Source of the DNA: Zoogloea sp016790385
GTDB lineage: Bacteria > Pseudomonadota > Gammaproteobacteria > Burkholderiales > Rhodocyclaceae
Reading direction: 5' to 3' (one strand)
Length of the DNA: 64,000 nucleotides
Assembly: GCF_041916735.1 (NCBI RefSeq)
Contig: NZ_JAYRYY010000016.1
Positions 24,047-31,818 of the stretch are shown one piece after another. Positions within the stretch are counted from its first letter, which is position 1. Each line of letters starts with the position of its first letter. Under the pieces are notes generated by a model. The model saw only the letters and a list, made by a program, of their open reading frames with translations, did no database searches and had not been told where the DNA came from. A program made the position numbers and the translations under genes.

Positions 24047-26227
24047 ATGAGTTTCCCCATCGTTCGTGTCGCCCTTCCTGTGCCCTTGCCACAGGTCTTT
24101 GATTACACGGCGGAAAATGTTTCCGCAGGTGATCTGGGTCGCTGTGTGCGGGTACCCTTCGGGCGAGGAGAGAAAACCGGGCTCATCGTCGCCCTGCCCG
24201 ACGTGGCCGATCTTCCGGTGGAACGGCTCAAGCCGGTGATCGCCATCCAGCGGGATGCGCCGGCCCTCCCTGCCGACTGGCTGGCCATGGTCGAATTTGT
24301 GGCCCGCTACTATCAGCACCCCCTCGGCGAAGTCGTTGCCATGGCCCTGCCGCCCCGCCTGCGTAAGGCCGATGCCGTGGCCGGAGCCGAAGCTGACCCC
24401 CTGCTTGAGCTGACCGAGGCAGGGCACCAGGCCATCGCCATCGGCAAACGGGAGAGTCGCGCCCTGGCCCTGCTTCGTGAGTTGGCGGCCGACGGCCCAC
24501 GACGCCGTAGTGTCTTGCGCATGCGCGAGGATGGCACCCCCGCCGTGGCCGATGCCCTCAAGCGTGGCTGGATTGCCCCGGGCGTGGCCGCCGACCCGGC
24601 CGCCATGGCCGGCGCCCCTGTGCTTACCGCTGAGCAGGAGTCCGCCCTGGCGATCCTCTCCGGGGGGGCAGGCCGCTTCCAGCCCTTTCTGTTGGCTGGC
24701 GTAACCGGCAGCGGCAAGACCGAGGTGTATCTGCGCCTTGTGCAGCAGACCATCGCCCGGGGTGGGCAGGCCCTGATCCTGGTGCCCGAAATCGCCCTCA
24801 CCCCGCAGCTAGAAGGGCGCGTGGCGGGGCGCTTCCCTGCCGCCCGGGTGGTCAGTCTGCACTCGGCCCTGGCCGAAGGCGCGCGTTCCCAGGGTTTCGT
24901 GCAGGCCATGGAGGGGCGTGCCGACATCGTGCTCGGCACCCGCCTGTCGGTGTTCACTCCCCTTCCCCGCCTCGGCCTGATTGTCGTGGATGAAGAGCAT
25001 GACGCCAGCTACAAACAGCACGAAGGGGTGCGTTACAACGCCCGGGATCTGGCCATCTGGCGCGCCCGTCAGCGTAGCGTGCCCATCGTCCTGGGCTCGG
25101 CCACCCCGTCCCTGGAAAGCTGGCATGCCGCCGACACCGGCCGCTATCAGCGCGTGGAACTGGCCAGCCGTGCGGTGGCCGCCACCCTGCCCAAGGTTCG
25201 GCCCGTGGATATCCGCCGGGAGAAGTTGCAGAACGGGGTGTCGGAGCACCTGCTGCGGGCCATTGCGGCGCGCCTTGAACGGGGCGAGCAGAGTCTGGTC
25301 TTCCTCAATCGCCGGGGCTATGCGCCGGTGCTCTCCTGCCCCTCCTGCGGCTGGGTGAGCCGCTGCCCCCACTGCACCGCCAATATGGTGCTGCACCTGG
25401 CGGACAAGCGCCTGCGTTGCCACCATTGCAGCTACGAGGCGAGCATTCCCCTGGCCTGCCCCGACTGTGGCGACCAGGACATCCAGCCCTTCGGCCGTGG
25501 CACCCAGCGCCTGGAGGAAACCCTGGGGCAGCGTTTCCCGGAAGCCCGCGTGCTGCGCGTGGACCGGGATGCAGCGCGGACCCGCGCCCAGTGGGACGCC
25601 CTCCTGGATCAGATCGGCAGGGGCGATGCCGACATCCTCGTCGGCACCCAGATGATGGCCAAGGGCCACGACTTTCCCCGGCTTACCTTCGTTGGCGTGC
25701 TCAACGCGGATTCATCGCTCTTCGCGGCGGATTTCCGTGCCCCCGAGCGTCTGTTCCAGCAGCTCATGCAGGTTGGCGGCCGGGCGGGGCGGGGCGAACT
25801 GCCCGGAGAGGTCATGATCCAGACCCAATACCCGGATCACCCCCTGTACACCTGCTTGCAAGCCCACGATTTCGCCCGCTATGCCGCGTTGCAGCTGGGC
25901 GAACGCAAGCAGGCGCGCTTTCCGCCCTACGCTGCCAACGCACTGCTGTTTGCGACCGCGCCGGAGGTGGCCAGCGCCATCGAATGGCTCAAGGCGGCCC
26001 GTGCCCTGGCCGAACCCCTGGCCCAGGCCTTCGGTGTACAGGTGTTTGACCCGGTACCCATGCGCATGCTCCGCCTGGCGCGCCGCGAGCGCGCCCAGCT
26101 TCTCGTTGAAGCCCCTGCCCGCCCTGCCCTGCAAGCCTTCCTCACCGACTGGAGCCGGCAGCTGTGGGCGCTTCGTCCGCCCCGCGAACTGCGCTGGCAC
26201 CTGGACGTGGACCCGGCGGAGGTGTGA
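24047..26227 (+). CDS. priA: Primosomal replication restart helicase PriA
   Basis: PriA recognises stalled forks and reloads DnaB. The N-terminal fork-binding domain (about residues 1-100) is followed by the helicase core, with Walker A GVTGSGKTEVYLR and the DEEHDASYKQ box. The zinc-binding cysteine cluster (CPSC..CPHC..CHHC..CPDC) lies around residue 430-470. GTQMMAKGHDFPRLTFVG and QVGGRAGR are later helicase motifs. The length of 726 residues is normal. The ATG at 24047 stands just after an AT-rich promoter-like tract with DnaA boxes. Confidence 0.96.
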   Translation: MSFPIVRVALPVPLPQVFDYTAENVSAGDLGRCVRVPFGRGEKTGLIVALPDVADLPVERLKPVIAIQRDAPALPADWLAMVEFVARYYQHPLGEVVAMALPPRLRKADAVAGAEADPLLELTEAGHQAIAIGKRESRALALLRELAADGPRRRSVLRMREDGTPAVADALKRGWIAPGVAADPAAMAGAPVLTAEQESALAILSGGAGRFQPFLLAGVTGSGKTEVYLRLVQQTIARGGQALILVPEIALTPQLEGRVAGRFPAARVVSLHSALAEGARSQGFVQAMEGRADIVLGTRLSVFTPLPRLGLIVVDEEHDASYKQHEGVRYNARDLAIWRARQRSVPIVLGSATPSLESWHAADTGRYQRVELASRAVAATLPKVRPVDIRREKLQNGVSEHLLRAIAARLERGEQSLVFLNRRGYAPVLSCPSCGWVSRCPHCTANMVLHLADKRLRCHHCSYEASIPLACPDCGDQDIQPFGRGTQRLEETLGQRFPEARVLRVDRDAARTRAQWDALLDQIGRGDADILVGTQMMAKGHDFPRLTFVGVLNADSSLFAADFRAPERLFQQLMQVGGRAGRGELPGEVMIQTQYPDHPLYTCLQAHDFARYAALQLGERKQARFPPYAANALLFATAPEVASAIEWLKAARALAEPLAQAFGVQVFDPVPMRMLRLARRERAQLLVEAPARPALQAFLTDWSRQLWALRPPRELRWHLDVDPAEV

Positions 26228-26248
26228 GGGGGAGAGCGCCCCTTCCGT

Positions 26249-26839
26249 TCAGCGTCGGCGCCACCCCAGCAGGCCACCCAGCCCCAGCCCGAGCAGGGTG
26301 AGGGCGCTTGGTTCGGGGAGTGTGCGGGTGAGGAAGCCGCGGATCTCGCCCCCTGGGAACAGGTTGCTGTGGATGTTGAGATAGGCCAGCTCGTCGTCCA
26401 ACCCATCCAGCAGCGCCGCCTCGGCTCCGGCAGTGGTGCCGCCCTTGGCCGTGATGAAGGCTGCGTTCCAGCTGCTCGCCAGGGTGAGGTCGAAGCTGGC
26501 GTTGTAGCTGCCGGCGCTGACGCCGGTCGGAAAGCCCGGGAAGTTCGGTACCGCGGTGGCCACGCCGGCCGTGCCGGTGTTCGCGGCCGCCGTGCAGCAG
26601 TGAATATGGGCCGCGGTGGTCAGCCCCATGAGGGCATCGAACATGACGTCGATGAGCATGGTGTGGCTGACGGTGTTGATGGTCACGGTTGCCGAACCCA
26701 CACCCGGTGAGGCGTTGGGCGTAGCTTCGGCAGCGCCGCTGAGGGAGGCGGTATAGATCAGCAGGTCTGCCTGGGCCGCTGTGGTCGCCACCACCAGCAA
26801 ACCGCCCGACATCCAGCGCAGGTATTTTTTCTTGTCCAT
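26249..26839 (-). CDS. CHRD domain protein with PEP-CTERM sorting signal
   Basis: A secreted protein of 196 residues. The signal peptide KKYLRWMSGGLLVVATTAAQA is followed by a CHRD-like beta domain (LSGAAEATPNASPGVGSATVTI, AHIHCC, LFPGGEIRGFLTR). The C-terminus PEPSALTLLGLGLGG followed by arginines is a classic PEP-CTERM signal, which is recognised by exosortase/archaeosortase systems that accompany exopolysaccharide production. An AAAGGAGAG ribosome site precedes the ATG at 26839. It is convergent with priA with 21 bp between stops. The exosortase gene is not in the window. Confidence 0.88.
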   Translation of the reverse strand: MDKKKYLRWMSGGLLVVATTAAQADLLIYTASLSGAAEATPNASPGVGSATVTINTVSHTMLIDVMFDALMGLTTAAHIHCCTAAANTGTAGVATAVPNFPGFPTGVSAGSYNASFDLTLASSWNAAFITAKGGTTAGAEAALLDGLDDELAYLNIHSNLFPGGEIRGFLTRTLPEPSALTLLGLGLGGLLGWRRR

Positions 26840-27090
26840 GGGGCTCTCCTTTGGGTGGTTGCCGTGCGACGGGCGACACCGGCGTGATGCTGCCCGGTTC
26901 GACAACCATTCCTTGGTTCTAGCACACGACAGGGCGCCTCCCAAGCAGAGGATCGTTCCCCGGCCCTGTTACAAACGCACATGCCCTTACATCTGCGTTG
27001 CCAACCCCGATCAGACGGGGCGCGTTGATCGCTGCAAGGGCTGGCAATCACGCCGGTCCGGTTGATAAACACACAGTCCAGGAGAACACC

Positions 27091-27408
27091 ATGCTGAACA
27101 AGATCATCGCCCTTGCCATCGCCACCGGCTTCGCTTCCGCTTCCTTCGCCCAGGCGCCGGCAGCCGCCCCCGCAGCGACCCCGGCAGCCGCTGCTGTTGA
27201 GAAAAAGGTGGAAGCAGCCAAGCCTGCGGAGCCCGTGAAGGCCGAAATGGCCAAGGTCGAGAAGGGCGCCGCTGCCAAGGCCGACAAGGCAAAGGCGCAT
27301 GCCATGGCACATGCGAAGGCACACGCAAAGCCCGCCGCCGCGCCCGCTGCCGCCGCGCCCGCTGCTGCTGCGGTCGCTGCGCCGGTGGCTGCACCCGCCG
27401 CCAAGTAA
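27091..27408 (+). CDS. Small Ala/Lys-rich exported protein
   Basis: A 105-residue protein. The signal peptide MLNKIIALAIATGFASASFA is followed by a low-complexity mature part made of Ala, Pro, Lys, Glu and His repeats, for example AKADKAKAHAMAHAKAHAK. The composition recalls acid-shock-type or histone-H1-like Ala/Lys proteins. CAGGAG stands seven bases before the ATG. The 250-bp region upstream is shared with the divergent PEP-CTERM gene. No catalytic motif is visible, and the function is unknown. Confidence 0.7.
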   Translation: MLNKIIALAIATGFASASFAQAPAAAPAATPAAAAVEKKVEAAKPAEPVKAEMAKVEKGAAAKADKAKAHAMAHAKAHAKPAAAPAAAAPAAAAVAAPVAAPAAK

Positions 27409-27431
27409 TAAGCGCTTTTCAGCTTTTCCGA

Positions 27432-27465
27432 GAGGGCGCGTTCCGGAGATCCGGGGCGCGCCCTC
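27432..27465. terminator. GC-rich hairpin after the Ala/Lys-rich gene
   Basis: GAGGGCGCG (27432-27440) and CGCGCCCTC (27457-27465) pair perfectly, and inside the 16-base loop CCGG/CCGG can pair again. It lies 24 bp after the stop codon with only GGTCGTTT behind it. It may terminate transcription. The rest of the gap to 27811 holds no convincing gene, only the Fur-like sites. Confidence 0.5.
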
Positions 27466-27733
27466 CGGTCGTTTACAACACTGCTCCGAATTTCCGATCA
27501 CGATCCGGCTAGCGGAACGGTGTTGAATCAGTCGGCGCTTCAGACTCATTCTCGGCCGTACAGTCCGCAAGAGGTCCGGTTTCTGCGCTTTGACATCCGT
27601 TCTTTGTGGCGGATGAAACAGGGAGCTCAGTGAGCTTACCCATGCCACTGGCGTCGTCGGCGGCAGCGTGACGTCCCTGCTCGATCTGCCAAGCTTCGTC
27701 CGGCCTGCCCAGAGGGCTTTCCGCTTACATATC

Positions 27734-27752
27734 GATAATAATTCTCGTTTAC
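27734..27752. promoter_or_regulatory. Fur-box-like site 1
   Basis: GATAATAATTCTCGTTTAC matches the 19-bp Fur consensus GATAATGATAATCATTATC at 13 positions, including the whole left half-site GATAAT. It lies 60-78 bp before the small DUF2325-linked gene, in an AT-rich promoter region. Confidence 0.55.
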
Positions 27753-27775
27753 AAAATGAATCCATGGAGCTAAAT

Positions 27776-27790
27776 TGAGAACCGTTCTCA
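27776..27790. promoter_or_regulatory. Fur-box-like site 2 (7-1-7 palindrome)
   Basis: TGAGAACCGTTCTCA is a perfect 7-1-7 inverted repeat, the same geometry as the Fur core TGATAATnATTATCA. It ends 21 bp before the ATG at 27812, where bound Fur would block transcription. Confidence 0.6.
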
Positions 27791-27811
27791 TCACCTAGAT
27801 CGGATGACTCC

Positions 27812-28060
27812 ATGGATCCTGTCAGCGGACTGACTTCCGCCCTCATCCCTGTTCCGGCCAGCTTGTGGGCCGGCGCTCTCAGCGAACTCCTCAATCACGG
27901 TGAAACCGGCTGTCGCCAGTCGGCGCGCCGGGCCGTTGACCTCCTGACCCGCCTCGCCGAAAGCCCGGCCGTCGATCGGGACGTCCGCGATCTGTGCGAA
28001 CGGGCGTGCGAACGGCTCACTCAACCTGAACAGGAGCATCGCCGTGTGTCTGGCCTCTGA
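27812..28060 (+). CDS. Small hypothetical protein, first gene of Fur-box unit
   Basis: An 82-residue soluble helical protein with no recognised family. It shows ALSELLNHGETGCRQSARRAVDLLTRLAE and then DVRDLCERACERL. The ATG follows the Fur-like palindrome by 21 bp and GGATG by eight bases. It overlaps the DUF2325 gene by 17 bp, so the two are probably translated together. The regulation suggests a role when iron is scarce. The biochemical role is unknown. Confidence 0.65.
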   Translation: MDPVSGLTSALIPVPASLWAGALSELLNHGETGCRQSARRAVDLLTRLAESPAVDRDVRDLCERACERLTQPEQEHRRVSGL

Positions 28061-29339
28061 CCCCAAGGGCGGTGATCTGCAATCCCTGCTCCGTGCCGAA
28101 TATGCCAATGCTCTCGTGACCATCGACCTGCCCAGGCCGGGTGCCCAGTCGGCGGTCCGGCGCGCCCGCCTGTGGGATCTGGATGAGAAACTGCACTGTC
28201 CCATCATTGGCACCTGCATCTCCATTGACGAGCTCCAGCGCTTTGCGCGGCGCTTCCAGTTCGCAGGTCCGTCTGATGATGACTTCACAGTGCACGTGGC
28301 GGCCGTCAACCTGGCGCGCAGTCGTAATCCGGTGTCCGAAGCCCTCCAGCGTCATCTGGAACGAAAGTTCCATCTGGCGGTGGAGCGCTTCGGCAAGCTC
28401 AAGAGCGACGCCGAACTCCTTCGGCATTGGATTGAATGCTGCAACCGGGGAGAGGTGGCCGGCCCCCTGTGGGCGGTATGCACCCACCGGGGCGTATCCG
28501 CTGAAACCCGTCAGCGCGCGTATACCGACATCCACATGCTCTCCCACCAGGTGGGGGCCGGGCAGGCTGCCGACGCCCGGCGCCTGACCCATCTTGCAGC
28601 CGAGAATGCGGAACTCAAACGCAGCCACACACGGGAAGTGGCCGTGCTGCGTCGGCAGCTTGCCGAGGCGACAGCCGGGCTTGCCGAGCGGGACGAGGCT
28701 GTCGAGCAGGCAGCGTTGTACCAGAAGCGTTTGCAGTGCTTCGAATCCGGCCAGGCCTACGTGGAGATGGGCCAGCGCCTGCTTACCCTGCAAGCGTCCC
28801 ACGAGGCGCTGCTCGACAGCACCCGGCAGGTGCAGGAGCTGGAGCGGCAGCTCAAGGAAAGCCGCGAGGCGTCGCGAAGGCTGCTGGCGGAGCGCGATAC
28901 GGCCGTGGCCGAACGGGGGGCCCTCGAACAGTTGTTGAATGCCCTGGATTCACCCGTCTGCAACACGGCCGGGAGCGATGACTGTGCAGGTTGCAGCGCA
29001 GCCCTGACAACGCGTTGTGTGCTCTACGTGGGTGGCCGCGCCTCCCTGCTGGCCCAGTACCGCCAGCTCGCCGAGCGTCTGGGCATCACCCTGATCCACC
29101 ACGACGGTGGACAGGAGGAGTCCCTGTCGCGTCTGCCTGAGCTGATCCGCGGTGCCGATGCGGTGGTGTGCCCCACCGACCGCATCAGCCACAACGCCTA
29201 CTACGATGTGAAGGCCCACTGCAAGCGGGTCGGCAAGCCCTGCCTGTTCTACCGCGGCGGCGGCGTTTCGGGCTTTGCCGTGGCCATGGCCCGGGTCAGC
29301 CGGGGGGAGTTCAGCGTGGCCGGGGCCGAGGCGGGCTGA
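28044..29339 (+). CDS. DUF2325 domain-containing coiled-coil protein
   Basis: A 431-residue soluble protein. Residues about 175-310 form a long coiled coil (AENAELKRSHTREVAVLRRQ, then RQVQELERQLKESREASRR). The C-terminal about 100 residues match DUF2325: VLYVGGRASLLAQYRQLAERLG, LIHHDGGQEESLSRLPELI, then ADAVVCPTDRISHNAYYDVK. A Cys pair (CAGC) precedes it. The start is GTG 28044 inside the upstream small gene. It sits behind two Fur-like sites, so it is probably iron-repressed. DUF2325 has no established reaction. Confidence 0.8.
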   Translation: MCLASDPKGGDLQSLLRAEYANALVTIDLPRPGAQSAVRRARLWDLDEKLHCPIIGTCISIDELQRFARRFQFAGPSDDDFTVHVAAVNLARSRNPVSEALQRHLERKFHLAVERFGKLKSDAELLRHWIECCNRGEVAGPLWAVCTHRGVSAETRQRAYTDIHMLSHQVGAGQAADARRLTHLAAENAELKRSHTREVAVLRRQLAEATAGLAERDEAVEQAALYQKRLQCFESGQAYVEMGQRLLTLQASHEALLDSTRQVQELERQLKESREASRRLLAERDTAVAERGALEQLLNALDSPVCNTAGSDDCAGCSAALTTRCVLYVGGRASLLAQYRQLAERLGITLIHHDGGQEESLSRLPELIRGADAVVCPTDRISHNAYYDVKAHCKRVGKPCLFYRGGGVSGFAVAMARVSRGEFSVAGAEAG

Positions 29340-29344
29340 ACAGC

Positions 29345-30574
29345 TCAGTGGGGCTTGAAGCGGCCGGCCCGGGCCAGCGGCACGAAGCTCAATATCTGCG
29401 CCCCAAGCAGAATCAGGAAGGCCACCCGCAGTGCGTCCACGCTCCCCATGCCCCCTGCCCGCAAGCCGTCCAGAAGCCCGCCCAGGCCCCACTGCACCAC
29501 GAAGGCGCCGATGAAGGCCATGAGGTTGATGCTGGTGGTTACCCGACCGGTGAGGTGCAGGGGAAACAGGCCTGCGACGACCCCGTACATCTGGGCGCCG
29601 GTCGCCGACACGATGCCCAGCACGCACCACAACACCAGGGTGGAACCCGCCTCGGCGATGATCAGGCCTTCCACCACCATGGTCAGGAACAACCCCACCT
29701 GCATCAGGCGCAGGGGTGTGATCCCCCGGGCCGCCAGCCGCATGGCCCAGGTTCCGATGGAGAGTTGGCCGGCCAGCATGCCGATGTTGAGCCAGAACAG
29801 ATGATCGGCGGCCACAGCGCGGCTGTAGCCGTTGACCTCCATCAGCCAGGGAACGGCCCACAAACCCTGAAGGGCCATGAAACCGCCGGTGAAAAATGCC
29901 GACTGGCCCGAAAAGCTCCAGAAGCGTCCCGCAGTCATGACTTCGCCGACGCCGCGCAGGGCGCTTTGCAGGTCACCGCCATGGCTGGTTTCGTCCTTCT
30001 CGGGCATGGCGAAAAAGATCAGCGCAGCAATACCCGTGGCCAGCGCGGCGACCCCCCAGAAGGCACCGCGCCAGCCGAGGAAGGGCAGGGCCGCCTCCAG
30101 GGGGGCCGATGCGGTGACCGCGCCCAGGGCGCCGCAGGACATGATGTAACCGGTCATCGAGGCCAGCCGCTCTCTCGGGAACCACAGGGTGAAACCCTTC
30201 AGCCCGGCCATCAGGCAGGCCGCCACACCCAGCCCGATCAGCCCGCGGGCACTGGCCAGGGTGGGAAGGCTGTCGCCGGTGGCAAAAAGAACGCCGCCCA
30301 TCGCCGTGATCAGCAGCAGGGCCGCCTCCACCCGCCGCGGGCCGTAGCGATCCAGAGCGATGCCCACCGGAATCTGGGCCAGCCCGAAGGCAAAGAAGTA
30401 GGTGCTGGTCAGCAGGCCAAGATCGGCGGCGGTGAGCCCCAGCTCCCGGGTCAGGTCTGGCGAGATCACCGCGTTGACCGTGCGCAACAGGTAGGAAAGG
30501 TAATACCCCAGGGCGAAGGGCAGAAAAATCCGGCTGGTGAGGAAGAGCGAGGACGGGGTAGAGCGGGAGGGCAT
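29345..30574 (-). CDS. Major facilitator superfamily transporter
   Basis: A 409-residue polytopic protein with about twelve membrane segments. The cytoplasmic loop signature after helix 2 reads GIALDRYGPRRVE, the MFS motif A type. The N-terminus ISPDLTRELGLTAADLGLLTSTYFF resembles the nitrate/oxalate/metabolite antiporter branch. It is convergent with the DUF2325 gene (stops five bases apart) and divergent from the CheY-like operon. No substrate clue lies next to it. Confidence 0.85.
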   Translation of the reverse strand: MPSRSTPSSLFLTSRIFLPFALGYYLSYLLRTVNAVISPDLTRELGLTAADLGLLTSTYFFAFGLAQIPVGIALDRYGPRRVEAALLLITAMGGVLFATGDSLPTLASARGLIGLGVAACLMAGLKGFTLWFPRERLASMTGYIMSCGALGAVTASAPLEAALPFLGWRGAFWGVAALATGIAALIFFAMPEKDETSHGGDLQSALRGVGEVMTAGRFWSFSGQSAFFTGGFMALQGLWAVPWLMEVNGYSRAVAADHLFWLNIGMLAGQLSIGTWAMRLAARGITPLRLMQVGLFLTMVVEGLIIAEAGSTLVLWCVLGIVSATGAQMYGVVAGLFPLHLTGRVTTSINLMAFIGAFVVQWGLGGLLDGLRAGGMGSVDALRVAFLILLGAQILSFVPLARAGRFKPH

Positions 30575-30804
30575 GGGGCAGGGAATCGATTGGGCGAGCC
30601 GGGAGCTTACCGGTCGGGGCCGGCTTCGTGTCGGAAGATCAGGGTAAGCCCCAAGTGCTTTCGGCGAGGCTGCCGGGACAGGCTTGTGCTGGCGTGGAAT
30701 GGCGCGGGCATTGGAGTCTCGCGCCCTGATCTGCCATGCATAATTTAACTAAAGTTTGCATAATCCGCGTCGTTACCGGCTCACGACCTTACCGGAACCC
30801 ACCC

Positions 30805-31170
30805 ATGTCCCAGCCCGCCACGATTCTGCTCGTTGATGACAGCCGCGCCTCGCGCATGTTGTGCGCAGCGGTGATGCGTGGCCAGCGTCCCGGGATTCAA
30901 CTCCTCGAAGCGGGTGACGGGGCCAGCGCCATCGCCCTGCTTGAAGACGTCCATCCCGATCTGGCCGTGCTGGATATGAACATGCCTGGCATTTCCGGCA
31001 TGGAGCTTGCCGAACGACTGCGTGTCAGCCACCCGGGGATGAAGCTGGCCTTTCTCACGGCCAATCTCCAGGAAGCCGTTCAGATCAGGGCTGCCGCCCT
31101 GGGTGTGCACTTCTTTCGGAAACCGATTGGTGAGGCGGTCATTGCGGACATCCTCGCCTTGCTGGAGTAG
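30805..31170 (+). CDS. Single-domain CheY-like response regulator
   Basis: A 121-residue receiver alone. Acidic pocket ILLVDDSRAS, phosphorylated Asp in AVLDMNMPGISG, Thr in FLTAN, and Lys in FFRKPIG are all present, so phosphorylation should work. The start at 30805 (MSQPATILL) is chosen over an in-frame start at 30736, whose extra residues are not receiver-like. The stop is three bases before the CheC-like gene, forming an operon with it and a diguanylate cyclase. Confidence 0.88.
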   Translation: MSQPATILLVDDSRASRMLCAAVMRGQRPGIQLLEAGDGASAIALLEDVHPDLAVLDMNMPGISGMELAERLRVSHPGMKLAFLTANLQEAVQIRAAALGVHFFRKPIGEAVIADILALLE

Positions 31171-31173
31171 ACC

Positions 31174-31818
31174 GTGAGGACATTTTCGGAACTCGAGATG
31201 GATGCTCTGACCGAGGCCTTCAACCTGTCTCTGGGCGAGGCCGCGAGCACTTTTTCGGCCATTGTCCGCGAAGAGATCGAACTGTCGGTGCCGACCATCG
31301 AGCTGGTCTCGCGGGAGGAGCTGACTCACCGTCTCGAGAGCGCGCAGCCGGCCGGTACCACCGAACGCCTGTGCCGCATCAACCAGCGTTTCGCTGCTGC
31401 GGTGGGCTTCCAGACGGATGCACTGCTGCTCTTTCCGGAACATGGCAGCCTGGAAATCGTGCGCCGCATGCTCGGCGATGATGCCGCGATCGAACACATC
31501 ACCGAGCTGGAGCAGGACGCGCTTGCCGAGATCGGCAACATCATCATCAACAGTTGCATGAGCAGCCTCGCCAATCTCTTCGGAACTGAGATGTATGGAT
31601 CTCTGCCCCGGGTTCAGTCACGCACGGCCCGAACTCTCCTTGATGACAAGCCGGCCACCGATGTGATCCTGGTGGCGCGCATCGGTATGACCATGGCGGC
31701 CCACAACCTCCATGGCTTTGTGCTGTTCATCATGGACGTGCCCTCCATCGAACACTTCATGGATCGGGTGAGCAGCTACTTCAAGCTACCGCAGCAAAAC
31801 TCAGGCGAACTTGTCTGA
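31174..31818 (+). CDS. CheC-like CheY-P phosphatase
   Basis: A 214-residue member of the CheC/CheX/FliY group, which dephosphorylates CheY-type receivers. Both active-site repeats are visible: EAFNLSLGEAAS near residue 14 and EIGNIIINSCMSSLANLFG near residue 116, each with the E-x-x-N signature. The start is GTG 31174, three bases after the receiver gene. Its target is almost certainly the receiver encoded just before it. It overlaps the diguanylate cyclase by one base. Confidence 0.85.
   Translation: MRTFSELEMDALTEAFNLSLGEAASTFSAIVREEIELSVPTIELVSREELTHRLESAQPAGTTERLCRINQRFAAAVGFQTDALLLFPEHGSLEIVRRMLGDDAAIEHITELEQDALAEIGNIIINSCMSSLANLFGTEMYGSLPRVQSRTARTLLDDKPATDVILVARIGMTMAAHNLHGFVLFIMDVPSIEHFMDRVSSYFKLPQQNSGELV

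Noticed and set aside
26758..27894. 378-residue minus-strand open frame over the Ala/Lys-rich gene
   Set aside because: Arg/Ser/Gly-rich without motifs and crossing two promoter regions; the plus gene has a signal peptide and ribosome site.
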